Shown: positions 1-12,136 of the stretch, one piece after another
Layout of the letters: the number at the start of each line of letters is the position of its first letter
Numbering within the stretch: the stretch's first letter is position 1
DNA from: Megamerina dolium
Taxonomy: Eukaryota > Arthropoda > Insecta > Diptera > Megamerinidae
Length of the DNA: 64,000 nucleotides
Reading direction: 5' to 3'
Assembly: GCA_963854835.1 (NCBI GenBank)
Contig: OY978528.1
Coordinates: 35,881,335-35,945,334, forward strand
Position numbers and translations under genes: made by a program
The notes under the pieces: model-generated
What the model was told of the DNA's origin: nothing
Seen by the model: the letters and a program-made list of their open reading frames with translations, nothing else
Database searches by the model: none

Positions 1-704
1 AAATTTAATATAATATGCGTACAAAGTACTATTGCACTTGTCGCTACTAAATACAATAAATCATACACAATCGCAAACACGTACAAATGAGTAAGAGCCA
101 CTACTTATACGTAAATGTACGTACACTAATAAATCATTAACCAAGCCATCTATTAACCCAAGCACCATTATCCCCACTACCAACACCAACACCATCACCA
201 CCACCACCATAATTTTCACTTCAACGGGTAGCTATTTTTACAATAGAAAAAAAAAACTATTAATAGACTATTTGATATGTTTCAATCGATAATGGCTACA
301 TTCATATTGCAATGTTGCAATATCGAATATATGTGAAAGACAGAACAATAAGGGTGGAGAAGAGATAATGAGCAGGGGGAATGTAATCATTAAATTCACA
401 CGTGCTATCTGTTAATAACTCGTTAACTTAATCGATACTACTTGCTTGCTATTTTATGCACTTGTTGGTGTTGCTGCTGCTGTTGTGTTTACTGTTTTTA
501 AACAACATCATACTTTTCATTCGGTGATTGCAATTGTCTGTTATTGCACATGCTGTGTAAGTCCATGCACTTACTTAGAAACACACATACACAGATCATC
601 CAACTATATGTATATGGGCATCTCCTGAGTTACGAATGGGGCATTTGTACTCATAAAAAATTGGAGAAAAATCCAAACAAGAAATTATGGATGCAATAAA
701 ATAT

Positions 705-737
705 AGAAGTGCTAGAAGTGCTAGAAGTGCTAGAAGT
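705..737. repeat. 9-bp tandem repeat AGAAGTGCT, about 3.7 copies
   Basis: The unit AGAAGTGCT is repeated perfectly three times and is followed by a partial AGAAGT. It is a minisatellite-like array in otherwise non-coding DNA. Confidence 0.9.
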
Positions 738-1222
738 AACAAATTTGGAAGAATATTTTTTTATGAAAATGGCGAAATTAATTTCAAATAATTTGATTAC
801 ATAACGTTCTTGCCTTATGATAGCATCATCGTTGGTTTCTCTTAAACTTAGAATATAAAATATCATAGCGGGCGCGACATCATGGTCGCGACAAATTTCC
901 TTTTACAATATATAAACAATGGCAGATATAATTTCTTCGACTAACTTATATTGAATTAAAGAGAAGTGGTAGGTAAGGCCTAATAATTATAGGGCCTCTT
1001 TCTCATCATACATACTGCTTTGGCAAAGCAGTTAAAAGAAGTTAAACAAGGATTCGGATATTTTTGTCATTTTTTGTTAACTTTTTCTGAGAAATACCAT
1101 ATATCGTATATATTGTACAATACTTGGGAAAAAATGAAATATTTATACGATTATTGCTTCAAAAACCGCCTAAAATGAATTTACCAGTATACATACAAGA
1201 TATTATACAATGAAGATATGAA

Positions 1223-1640
1223 GAATGTCAAATGAATTAATGTCGAACTGTTTTTTTGAATAATATAATATTTTTCGATATTATTGGTAACATTTTTACA
1301 ATAATGTCGAAATTGCGATTTCTGTAAAATTTCGTTTGAGTTCTGCTTAAATTCGTTTGTCTGAATCAAACACTATGACCACTTTTTTGCCTATACTCTT
1401 CATACATATCCCTATAGGGATATACATATGTTTAAACAATTTTTGCAACAATATTGATACAATTAAATATACATATGTACATACTTTTAAATTTAAATTA
1501 ATATCAGAATTTAATTGTATTAATATTGGTACATGTGTAGAGAGCAGTGAATGAAGATCGAATGAATTAATAACGAAAATAATGACTGCAATTAGATTTT
1601 CGATATTATTGCACAGCGTTTTTACAAGTAACCCATGGTG
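1223..1640. repeat. Dispersed repeat modules with ATGTCGAA / TTCGATATTATTG
   Basis: Short phrases recur in both orientations: AATTAATGTCGAA near 1233, TTTTTCGATATTATTG near 1270, ACAATAATGTCGAAATTG near 1298, and GATCGAATGAATTAATAACG followed by TTTTCGATATTATTGCACAG near 1555-1615. The same vocabulary returns at about 55525-55845. This looks like a degenerate interspersed repeat rather than chance AT-richness, but no ends or unit length can be fixed by eye. Confidence 0.4.
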
Positions 1641-2103
1641 CCTTGGAAAAATGTATTTGGAATTATCTGTAGATTATCATTTCTAATTCACCATATGAAA
1701 ATAATGTTTTGCTAACGAAAACCAAAAACTGTATCATTTGATAAAAATGTACTACTATTATGTACATTCTGTTCGATTATGGAGTAGATCAAAAACACCC
1801 TTTGTAGATATACAATGTTCAACATATCATCGTCATGTGGGTAATGTACTTATGTACATATAGTACAGGGTCAATGTTCTAATATAAAAACAACATTTCA
1901 TACAATACAATTTTAATTTATTTTAATTGCAATTTTATTCTTGTTGCCATTGTTACACGCATTCACTTAGAATGCAAATGAAAACACACATCACAGTTAT
2001 GCTTACAATTTCAATTGACATCATTTAATCATCTGTATTAACCAATTTGATGTGAAATGAGATCAAGTGTATATAGTGGCATGACAACATCTATAAATTA
2101 TGG

Positions 2104-2145
2104 CAGGGGCGGATCCAGGAAAAAATTTCGGGGGCAGTTTAAGAA
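2104..2145 (+). mobile_element. Terminus of a hAT-like non-autonomous element (fragment)
   Basis: CAGGGGCGGATCCAGG at 2104-2119, followed by an A/T run and a G-rich block, resembles the terminal inverted repeat of widespread hAT-type elements. No matching opposite terminus or 8-bp duplication was found, so this is probably one surviving end. The call rests on recall of that terminal pattern. Confidence 0.4.
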
Positions 2146-4258
2146 AGTTATTATTTTTGTTATATTATATTGATTTTATACATTATTTTTAAACTGGAAA
2201 TGGAAACAAACTGTGTGGTTTTTCTGTGTGTGTTGGTGTTTCAACCCTCAAAACCACCACCTCCTCTCAAAATACATATTCGAGTATACTTGGAATATTG
2301 GTGTTTATATATTACTAACTTAATGCTCAAAAATCATATCTGAAGAGATAAAAGTGGAAAACATTGGGCCTACATCTAGTTGTCTCTATGTGGACATATT
2401 AATGAATAATAATTGACTTTTAGTCATCATCATTGACTATGCTATTAACTAACTATTTTTAAACCACAACCCTCAACTATAAATTAAACAACGAATCACA
2501 ATTAAATATAATACGATTATATATTAATTTATAACAGTTGATATTTATGATATTAATACTATACGTCACATCATTGTTCGTAGCGGATGATCGTCTGACG
2601 TTTATAAGTAATTTTTAATCACCGTCAGCAATACAAAAAATCATTTGTCCTCTGTACATGTATGCCACATATACTAGTGCATATATACAATCAATTGCTT
2701 ATTCATCCGTTTATTCATCTTTTGTTTACTCATATTGAAATATGCATTTAATTTTATTACTGATTTTGTTGTTATTGCGGTGACATGTAATGCTTCCGTA
2801 CAAACATACATATTTATTGGCAATGAAAAGTGAGAATTACAATTGATAAGAGAAATAAAAAATATGTATAATTGAGTACTTTCTCATTAAATTATTAATT
2901 AATTAATGCGGGACGCAACAAACGGAAGGAAGAAAGGAAGGAAATATGTACACATGTAAGTGAAGCAAGAAAATAAATTTGCTCATTTGTTTATTTTAAT
3001 TTAATTTAATGGCAAATAGAATATGCAGTCAATCGAATAGAGTGAATATTTGATTACACATGTGTGTGTTTATGAATTTGTATTTGTAACGCATATTGTG
3101 TAGATTTCAATTTAATTATTACTAGGAAATTGGTTTATACTGGGATTTACATATCCACATATTTGTTTTATTTTTATTATTTTCCTCGTTATTTAATTTT
3201 TATTATGTCATTTCCAATGTATACGGTGTATATTTATTTAATTTGTATTTTTTTGTTTGTTTGATTTTGTGTACATACAAATGAGTATGCAATAAACAGC
3301 TGTGTATTTATGTAATGAAAGCAATATTGTGCCGTACACCATATTCCGTTGAGGTCGAAATCGGATTGAACCTGATTGCGAAAATGTTAGGATATTGTTG
3401 TATTTTGCCCTTTCAACAGCAGAGGTTCGTAGAATTTCTCACAATAAATATTTTTCATCCATTTCCATTCGGAGTGTTGAGTTTTAATTGAAAATAGTTC
3501 ACTTAAAAACGATTCGATTGTGGGCTTTTTTACGGTTTTGAAAGGGAGAAAAATATACATTTTCAAAAGCTATATTCGTTTTGTTGGCTGAATTCAAAAT
3601 GTTTAAGTTTTTGAGATGTCTGCTTTTCTATTGTTTACTTTTTTTCTCACTTTATCGATTTTACCATCAATGTTTTGAAACATTATGTTTTGCATCAATA
3701 TGCTGAAAGTGCATGGAATTCCGATTGTAAATAAACGGACTTATGACAGTTTTTCGTGAGAATCTGTTAGGGAACTACTAAGTTAGTGTGGTTTGCTGAG
3801 TGACACAAATAAGCCGATACGGGGTCTCAACGGGTTGTTATGGGTAAATTTAAATTTCAGGATGTTAGACATTTTGCGAACCAGGTTTCGTGTAGTACTC
3901 GACCAGACCTCTAACCTACAACAAAATAAATATGCCCTTACTATGGGGCGCATGGTATCACAACGAACATATTTTTATTTAGCAAATAAAAGTTTGTTTG
4001 CTACAAAATTAGTTGTAAAATACTGTATAAGCCAATACTATTCAATTGTTGTTGCCGTTGTTTGCTATTACCACTATTATCGGCTCATGTAATTTTGCAA
4101 ATTAAAAATATATATGCAAATTCCATTAAAATAATTGAATAATGATCGTTGATTGTAATAAATGATACATGCTTTTGGTATGTTGTTGTTGCATAATTAT
4201 ATTTCTATTTTTAGAGCAGTTTTGTTGACTTTTATTTGAGCAGACTTATATATATTTG

Positions 4259-5549
4259 TAAAGGGTTATCCATTTTGCGGTTTCAAAAGTAAATGTAAAT
4301 AAAACGCATATAACATATTTTTTTATCATGATATTTCTTTTTTATTATAAAGTTTGAACGTTGACATTATGTGTGAAATACTACATCATTTAAATGACCA
4401 CCACGCGAATTGTTGCAAGCATCGATTCTTTTGAGGTAATTTTCGACCACTTTTTGACACATATTGGGCGGTATCTCAGCCATAACGTGACGAATGTTGG
4501 TTTTTAGGTGCTCAAGAGTTAAATGTTTATCTGCATAAACACGGTCTTTAGCGTAGCCCCACAAACAAGCGGTGTCAAATCGCATGATCTTGGTGGCCAC
4601 TTGATATCGCCACGACGAGAAATTACGCGGCCAGAAAATTTCTCTTGCAATTCGAGTTGTGTGGCATGTGGCACCGTCTTGTTGAAACCACATATTCTCT
4701 AAGTCGTATTCTTCAATAGCAGGCACAAAAAAGTCGGTTATCATATGACCATAACGCTCCGAATTGACGGTGACAGTCGTTCGTTCCATCGTCGTTTTCG
4801 AAGAAGTAAGGTCCAATCACACCTCCGGACCAAAGAGCGCACCAAGCAGTGACTTTTTGTGGATGTAGTGGCCTCTCTTCAATTACTTGAGGATTCTCAG
4901 AACCCCAAATACGACAATTTTATTTGTTAACATACCCACCGAGTGAGAAATGCTTCGTCGCTGAAGAAAATGTTGTTCGAAAAATCGCCGTCCACCGCCT
5001 GTTGTTCAAGCACCCATTCGACGTATCTACGACGTTGTGAATGGTCAGCTGGCTTCAGTTGTTGTGTGAGCTGGATTTTATATGGATGTAGGTGTAGATC
5101 CAAATGCAAAATATGCCATAATGTGCCGTAAGACAGTCCTAATTCCTGAGAACGACGAGGAATCGACACATTCGGGTCTTCGGCAACACTTTCACTTACA
5201 GCAGCGATATTTTCGGTGGTACGAGCGAAACGATGATGCACAGGCCTTACAATAACTGTAACCGATCCAGTCTCTTCATATTTCTTCACAATTTTGCCAA
5301 TTGCTTGCGTAGTTGGACGATTATGTAAACCATAATCTCCTCTTAAAGCACGATATGTGGCTGTGGCAGAATCACAATTTTTGTAGTAGGTTTTTACAAT
5401 TTTAATGCGTTGTGCGATATTTAAGCGATCCATTTTCGCAAATGTCAGACTTTGAACTGATAAAGAAAGAAATTGTTTTAACAACTCAGTTTGACAGATG
5501 TCGAATTCTAGCCCTATACTTTTGAAATTGCGAAATGGATAACCCTTTA
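4259..5549 (-). mobile_element. Mariner-type DNA transposon with 31-bp terminal inverted repeats
   Basis: The element spans 4261-5547 (about 1.29 kb). Its ends are inverted copies starting AAGGGTTATCCATTT and extending about 31 bp with three mismatches (left from 4261, right ending at 5547). It is flanked by TA dinucleotides at 4259-4260 and 5548-5549, the Tc1/mariner target duplication. It encodes a broken transposase on the minus strand. Size, TA duplication and transposase family agree. The two ends are still very similar, so insertion is not ancient, yet the coding region is frameshifted. It could only move with help from an intact relative. Confidence 0.9.
4367..5433 (-). pseudogene. Mariner-superfamily transposase, frameshifted
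   Basis: The likely start is the ATG at 5433 (MDRLNIAQRIKIVKTYY), an N-terminal helix-turn-helix of the DUF4817 type. It continues through a linker (TTENIAAVSESV) and a second HTH (SIPRRSQELGLSYGTLWHIL) to the first catalytic block, NNIFFSDEA. The frame is lost just after this block and closes at 4927. A second frame (4816 to 4367) carries the second catalytic block, WFQQDGATCHT, and the C-terminal region (WGYAKDRVYADKHLTLEHLK). The third acidic block (CDLTPL) is readable only in a shifted frame near 4572-4590, so at least two further indels surround it. An ORF upstream of 5433 is flanking DNA. Family membership is secure; activity is not expected. Confidence 0.85.
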
Positions 5550-6899
5550 TATACATATATGTAAATACAGCCATAAAAACTACCATTCGAAGTGACACCA
5601 AATGTTGTATTGGCCAATCTTTGATCGATGAGACTTTGTTTCTGTATGTGAGAGCATTGGCTTGGCTCTGAACTCGAATGCAGTCAAGGTCGTTCATGTT
5701 TAATATTTCTTTGCCCGTCACTCTGGCAATACTAGGGTTAAGTGATTTTTATAAAAAATAAAAATATAGCATATTTTAGTATATGCAAATTTGATTTTAA
5801 TCTGTGGCAACATTTTTGTTGAAATATTTATGTATTTAAATCTTCATATTTTTTTGGTACTTTTATGTATTTTTCTTAACAAAGTTTCATCAGTTTAAAT
5901 TGGAAATTAGTTTTCGTTTTTTTGTTGTTTGATTTGGTAAAATAATTTGCATAAGCGAGAGTACGTTCATTTATCTACGTATCTACCTCTCAACATGTTG
6001 GAGTGTTATTTCTGTTACTTTAAATCTGATTAAAAGTCAAAAAGTTGTATAAATGCATTTGACTTTGCTTCTGATCCTAAATAAATACATGCTTATATGC
6101 CATAAAATACCTAAATACACATAATAACAATGAGTGAGTAATCTACTTTTGTTGTTGTTATTTTTGGTTTGGTTTTATAGTTGCTTTTACATATGGGTAT
6201 ATATTTGTTATCCTATCTATGGGCTTAAAGTAACACATCAAACATAAATGGTGGCATTTTGGCATTTGCTATAAAGTTGAATTTTACGATTTTATAGCTT
6301 ATTGTTAATGTTTTGATGAAATTCCCTATTACATACTATTGTATACATATAGATTCCTTTAAATTTATTCATAAGTTGTGCCACATATCGAAGGTAGCAT
6401 ACAAAAATTCTAGAATATATCGTTTTTCTTTGGAAATATTTCCAATCTGCAATGTTGTATATATCCATACATATTTAGGCAAACATTCTAAATTTTTATG
6501 CTTAATCCAAATGCTATGACATGCCACACGTAAATGTTTTATGACGTATTATTAAGTGTCATAATATTTAAAAACAGAAGTAATTACTAGTACTAGGTAT
6601 GTACAGAAGGAGTGAGCTACATAAACAAACGAAAAATAAACACTCTAGTAAAACCTATATACAATATTTTCTTGGAAATATGCCAAAAACAAAGCGTTTA
6701 AATTTAATTCAATTTGCATACATACTTTCTCAGTACATACATACTCGTACACATATACTGTGTACAAAAAGTATAGGGAATTTTATTGAAGGAGGAATCA
6801 TGTAATCGTGTTAAATATATTTTTTCATAGGGTAACAAAACACTATATGTTGACATCTACACAAATTGTCATGCCAAGGTATGAATTAATTTCTTTGTT
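5550..6899. other. Non-coding stretch between transposon relics
   Basis: AT-rich with no supported gene. Short open frames near 6313-6519 and 6599-6805 have amino-acid compositions typical of translated AT-rich DNA and no motif. Confidence 0.55.
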
Positions 6900-6929
6900 T
6901 GCATTGAAACAATATCTTTCGATTAATTT

Positions 6930-7540
6930 CAAAATGTCTGAGGGAGACAATGCAACAATTTTGGATTACATTTTGCGCGAGTAGTTAATTTTTGGTCACC
7001 CGAACTGGAGAAATATGTTAGAAAATGCCTTTGATGAGCAGTGAATCCCAAGAAAAAAATTTGTTGTTTTTCTCCAAAGACTTTAGAGGACACGTTGAAG
7101 ATGAATAACTATTCGGCCGACCATTAACGTCAACGGATAGGAATCACATTAAACGATTCTAAGAACTTGGGCTGAAAAATCGTCATTGCTGCAATTGTTG
7201 CACTTCAAAATGATCAGTTTGCTAGGTTTCAAAAGATGTTTTGTGTCTTAGACATGTCAGCTGGTTAGAAAAATGTAAATTTTTTTTAGAAAAGAGTGTT
7301 GAATTAACATTTCTGAAGGTATGATTTCCAGTTTAGTATTTGTTATTTCCAAAAATTATTGCAAAAAATTTCACTCATCTTGTTCCCCAGCCATAGCATC
7401 ACTGCTGGTTGTTCTTAAGAATAAAATAACCACTCTGGGGACATCGCTTCTATAAAAGAGGTCCAATGTAAATACTGAGCTATGCAAATACCAAAAGAGG
7501 ACGTTATAGACTGTTTCGAGAATTCTCGATTCATGAAAAT
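6930..7540 (+). pseudogene. Heavily eroded mariner transposase relic
   Basis: Around 7065-7180 one frame reads SKDFRGHVEDE, then FGRPLTSTDRNHIKRF, matching the mariner pattern of a basic HTH linker (VEDD-x-x-GRPSTS). Around 7450-7515, IKEVQ and, after a stop, AMQIPKEDVIDCFE match the mariner C-terminus (IEEIQ...IPK-x-x-F-x-x-CFE). Stops and shifts break every frame and the catalytic middle is missing or unrecognisable. Terminal repeats were not found and the limits are approximate. The identification rests on two separated motif blocks in the right order. Confidence 0.5.
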
Positions 7541-7560
7541 AAAGACTTTCCCTTTTCTTA

Positions 7561-10464
7561 AAAAATTAACTTTACTTTTTGGACATATCGTACATTTTAT
7601 ATAAGTACATACCTAGTATGAATATGTTTCAATGTATACAGTGGCGTCGTAATAAAGAGAATTTTAAGAAAATTGGGGTTTTTATATTTTACCACTCAAA
7701 TTGGATGATGTTCTCAATTACGATTCTCTGAATGGGATATAGTATTATGAGAACTTATAAAATTTAGTTGAGGAGCACCAAAATAGCTTCCAAAGCCTTC
7801 CTAAGACAAATATACTTTCAAAAGGAATTTATTTTTCTTAATCTAGAACCACGTTGAATTGTGATTTTTTAAGAAATTGTATATAAAACATACATAAGAA
7901 GACATTAAGATGAAATAATTCCTTATAACCATTTACTATTTCTTAATATGTATAATTTTAAATTTAATAGCTTTAGAAAATGAAAATAATTTTCATAAAA
8001 TGGAATTTAATTTTAAGTTCCCTCCATCAAGACGATAAATATTTGTATGTATGTAATCATATGTGATGTGTATGTATACCATATTTATATAAATATCTTG
8101 AGTATATGGGAGAACAACCACCACTTGAAAGAAGAACGTGACAGAAAATGAACCGGTAATATGCGGTAAGGACAACAACAGCAACAGCAACAATAACAAC
8201 TACAACAACGACCACGACTATGAAACGGCAACAATAAATATTGTGCAAATTTTCTAATTCTTTGTAGATATTGTAGATAGGTAGGTACCAATGCAGAGAA
8301 TTCTTTTAGAAGAAATAAAATATGAATAGAATAAAGAGCTAAAAGAAAATGAAGAAATTGTTGGAAAAATTAGCGCAACTGATTATTTTATTGTGATGTG
8401 TACGAGTTTTATATGTACATATTGTAGTTGCTGTTGTTTTTGAGAAATTACATATTAACAGTAGATACTGTGTTTTGACGTTTCTCAGAAAAATAAATAT
8501 TTTTGATGTTCTATGCAAAAAATACAACACACCACATTATAAGTACAATATGTATGCTTGAATGTATTTGCTAGTGTGTTAACTCACTGTGAATACCTAA
8601 TAGGATGCTTAATAGGTTTTTGTGTACTTTTAATTGCAACAAGATGGTAATATATTTTAAATGAAGTGATAATATTCGTTTGTTTATTTATAATGTCATA
8701 TTATTCGATACGTGCTATATATTGTGTACGCTATATGGAAATGTTGGTGTTGATCATGCTTATACGTTATACTATTATGAATTTAGGTACTAAGAAATAC
8801 TAATTCAAGATGTTAGATAAAATTGTAGAAATTGTTTTTACATATTATTAATTATTATTAATAAGGATTTTTCATAATCACATTGACACCAAATCATGTA
8901 AAATGACATTTGGATTTTTTTCTAAATGGTCGATTGGGTGATTCACTAGGTCTTAAAAAGTCATAGATCATAATTTTAAATTCCGTTCATATGGAAGCCA
9001 ACAATAATGATCTGCTAACTCTTGTAAAATTCTAGTACATTATGACAATTTAACATATTCTGAATCACCTGGTGATGCCATATAAATTATATCTCTAGGT
9101 TGGTCTTGACTTGCTCAATAATTAAACGTACATAATGTAATTTTATATGAAATTTGTACAAATGATTTCAGTTTTATTTTTTTTTTATACCTTTTTTTAT
9201 AAATGCCATATATTTAGTTGACTCTTTTGCGATTTTTAAGTGTAGACAAATCGCTATTTATATGGCATAATGTGTGGGTATGAGTATATGATATTTTTAT
9301 TCATTTCCTAACTGTTGCTACCACATAGTAAGAGGAGTATACATACATTATGACAAGCTAATTATGAGCTATTTTTATATAAAAATTTGCTGTTTTCACA
9401 CTTTTAAGCAAAACCATTTGTTGTATATGATTGCAATTTAATGGAATGCTATTATTTTGAGCTGTTTTGGGGTAGTAGTGCTGCTGGGGAGCGGATGAAA
9501 TTTTGTGGAAAAGTAAATATGATTTTATAGCAATTATTCTTGTCTGTGAATTTTTGGGGAAAAAGAGTAAAACTAAAAATAAAATGAAATTTACATAAAA
9601 ATTTATAATTGTTGATTGTATCATTCTTGCTGATGCTGTTGTTGTTGTTGTTGTATTATGTTAATAATTTACACAAGAGAACAAACAAAATTGAATTCGC
9701 TAATTATGATGTCAAATTTTTACAAAATAAAACTCGTCGGCTCTTAAAATATACATGTGTTTGCTTAGTGCGTATTTATAAAGTGGAAGAATATAAAATT
9801 AGTACATTTGTTGGCGCTTTCGTTTATTTGCTATCTTCGTTCGTGTATCTTTTCACAAAGTTATCTGCAAGATTTGCCGCGCATACAGATTTCTTTTATT
9901 ATTTGCTTTTGTAAGCGAGTTTACATATTGTATTCTGTTTATGTTTCCATGTACTACCTATATACATATATATTTTTTAATGTTTCAGAGTTGACATCAT
10001 GCATTTTAGCTTCTATTTTTTAATTCTATTTCTTTCTTGTGATTTTTTGTTTGTTTTATTTTGTTCAGTATAGCATTGGGTTTATTGAACTTTATGCACT
10101 TACCGAGCGACTGCTTTAGATATAATCTCATACATATTTCTTGATTTCGTATTTTTATAGTACTTAATTTGTATTGATAAAGTTTGATTCAGTATTAAAC
10201 GTATAGTTGTTCTTCATAAATTACAATATTTCCTTTCAAGACTAGAATTTAAATCAAGTTTCGGCCTCGACCAACAGAAAAGCATAATAATTTTGTATTT
10301 TTGACAAAAAAACAGTTGCAAACGAGTGTCGCATCCATAACAAAAGAAATACTAATATGCCAACAGTCACCCTTTGAGATGCGTACGCCCTCTCGGGAAC
10401 CAGCAGTAACTTTTTGCCTAATATATTAGTGCAATTTGAAATTTCAGATGTAATTTGGTTGTTA
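7561..10464. other. Non-coding stretch with CAA/GTT microsatellites
   Basis: No gene is supported. A CAA-rich low-complexity tract lies at about 8172-8218 and a (GTT)n run at about 9637-9654; these produce the overlapping open frames in both places. A 9-bp inverted word (GGTGATTCA at 8937-8945, complement at 9061-9069) is too short to define an element. Confidence 0.55.
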
Positions 10465-11518
10465 TACAGGGGGATTTTTTAGCAACTTTCTTTTTGGCAA
10501 CACTGTTTTTGGCAGCTCAACATGTTCAGTTTGGTCTATAATATAATCATGAATCGACTTACAAACGAACAACGGTTGCAGATTATTGAATTTTATTATC
10601 AAAATTCATGCTCGGTTAAGGAAGTGCATCGTGCACTTCTTCCATTTTATGGTCAGTTTGGGCGACCTTCCGAGGCGGTTATTCGGAATCTTGTCACTAA
10701 ATTTCGCACTAAATTTACATTATTGGACATTAAACCACCAACACGCATACGTAGAGTGCGGACAGAAGAAAATATCGCAGCTGTATCCGCCAGTGTTATC
10801 CGTTGTTGACCGTGAATTATCGATTCGACGCCGTTCGCAGCAATTGGGCCTCTGTTACTTCACTATGTGGAAAATTTTGCGGAAGGATTTGGGTGTAAAA
10901 CCTTTTAAAATACAGCTGGTGTAAGAATTAAAGCCACACGACCTACCACAACGGCTAAATTTTGGTGAATGGGCGCTGGCAAAATTGTATGAAGTCCCAC
11001 TTTTTTATGGAAAATTGTGTTCAGCGACGAAGCCCATTTCCGGTTGAATTCATACGTGAACAATCAAAATTGCCATATTTGGTGTGAAGAGCAGCCATAC
11101 TTTTTCAAATACGACGAAGGCAGGAACATTACTGTGAGTGGCGTGCGCTACGGAGCGATGATTACAAACTTTTTTTTGCCCAAAATGGAAGAAGTGGACC
11201 TGGCTGACGTGTGGTTTCAAGAAGACGGTGCCACATGCCACACAGCACTCGAAACAATGGCCCAATTGAGAGGCGAGCTTGTCTATAGCGACCAGCACAC
11301 AACGGTTGACACACTGGAACTCAATATTGAAGAATTTATTGGACCCATCGAATGAACCATTTGAGGCGCAGCCGCGGTCAACATTTACATGAAATCGTCC
11401 TTAAATATTGAATTATATAGATAGTTCTATCGACTTAAATAAAGATTTCTTATACTTTTCTAAATTATATGTTTTTTTTTTAAATCAAATCCGAAGGCTC
11501 TTAAAAAGTCACCCTGTA
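10465..11518 (+). mobile_element. Second mariner-type element, internally deleted, with TIRs and TA duplication
   Basis: The element spans 10467-11516 (1050 bp). The left end CAGGGGGATTTTTTAGC and the complement of the right end, CAGGGTGACTTTTTAAG, form imperfect terminal inverted repeats. TA flanks both sides (10465-10466, 11517-11518). It encodes a transposase of the same broad group as the 4261-5547 element, but the ends and protein are clearly a different family. The short length and missing catalytic segment make it a decayed, non-autonomous copy. Confidence 0.88.
10549..11355 (+). pseudogene. Mariner-superfamily transposase, frameshifted and internally deleted
   Basis: Starts at the ATG at 10549 (MNRLTNEQRLQIIEFYYQN), a DUF4817-type HTH, then TRIRRVRTEENIAAVSASV. 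The frame shifts near 10795 into SIRRRSQQLGLCYFTMWKIL. A stop at 10922-10924 sits where relatives have a Gln/Thr codon, and the frame shifts again to FSDEAHFRLNSYVNNQNCHI (first catalytic Asp, about 11020) and VWFQEDGATCHT (second Asp, about 11210-11245). The segment between that block and VYSDQHTTVDTLELNIEEFI is missing, which removes the third catalytic acid. The protein would be inactive even if its frames were continuous. Confidence 0.85.
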
Positions 11519-11537
11519 ATTACACGGCGAGACAGTC

Positions 11538-11740
11538 TGAAATAGCTGGGAACTGTTATGGTGGAGGTTGTAGGTCTGGTCGAGTAAGTGATTGGGTTAT
11601 AGGCATATATAAGTGAAGACAAAACCGATTTTTTAGCCATAAGTGAAGATTTGTGGGGTGTATCCTAGATTCCAAGTATGGAATTTTGTTTTACTAGATC
11701 ATAGCTACAGCCTCCACTATAAGACTTCTCAGCTATTTCA
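11538..11740. repeat. Long imperfect inverted repeat (foldback/MITE-like)
   Basis: The left arm 11538-11573 (starting TGAAATAGCTGGGAAC) and the right arm 11705-11740 are complementary at 31 of 36 positions, counted by eye, around a 131-bp spacer. It lies immediately downstream of the mariner element but outside its TIR. It may be a small foldback element or MITE. No protein is encoded. Confidence 0.75.
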
Positions 11741-11909
11741 ACTTTGTGCCATTTTGTATCAGAGTGTTAGCTTTCAAGTAAATTACTTATTTGAGAAAAC
11801 TGTCTTAAATAAATGAATTTATTTTACAAATCAAAAAAAAAAAAAAATTCTGAAACTCAAGTTTTGCCATTATTTTATTTTAATTATTTCGATATTATAT
11901 ACATATATC

Positions 11910-11953
11910 CACGTCCACTCTTATTGTGAAAGTCACCAATAAGAGTGGACGTG
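11910..11953. repeat. Perfect 17-bp inverted repeat (hairpin)
   Basis: CACGTCCACTCTTATTG at 11910-11926 is perfectly complementary to 11937-11953, with a 10-nt loop. It is GC-richer than its surroundings. Either strand would form a stable hairpin. Its origin is unknown; it lies between a foldback repeat and the 5' end of a LINE. Confidence 0.85.
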
Positions 11954-12060
11954 TTTCTCATCTCTCCTTTGATAGAGTCGGAAAAGTGAATGTTTACGGT
12001 AAAAAAAATTTTTAATATTTTGCGAAAAGACGCTAAGAAACTCAAGAAGTTATTTCGGTG

Positions 12061-12099
12061 ATTTTTTTTTTTTTTTTTTTTTTTAGAAAAAAAAAAACA
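12061..12099. repeat. Abutting poly-T and poly-A tracts
   Basis: A run of about 23 T is followed at once by TTTTAG and an A run, just upstream of the inferred 5' end of the Jockey-like element. It could be the tail of an older insertion or simple low complexity. Confidence 0.8.
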
Positions 12100-12136
12100 A
12101 AATAATAATATAATTTGCAAACATTTTGTTTATAAT

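Larger units (their letters stand above)
1..4258. other. AT-rich non-coding stretch
   Basis: No gene is supported here. The stretch is AT-rich with many short stop-riddled frames. It contains a 9-bp tandem repeat (705-737), modules built around ATGTCGAA (about 1223-1640), a hAT-like terminus (2104) and a short TTAA-type repeat near 2893-2906. The open frame at 3793-4092 has no recognisable domain and no supporting context. Intron or intergenic DNA of a large insect gene is the likely identity. Confidence 0.6.

Noticed and set aside
705..737. CRISPR-like array
   Set aside because: The 9-bp units are directly abutting with no spacers; it is a minisatellite in eukaryotic DNA.
3793..4092. 99-codon ORF
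   Set aside because: No domain and an AT-driven composition; part of it resembles a phrase near 11570, which suggests repeat DNA.
8057..8291. Three overlapping minus-strand ORFs
   Set aside because: They arise from a CAA-rich low-complexity tract read in different frames.
8937..9069. MITE bounded by GGTGATTCA inverted words
   Set aside because: Only 9 bp match, the inner sequence does not continue the pairing, and no duplication is seen.
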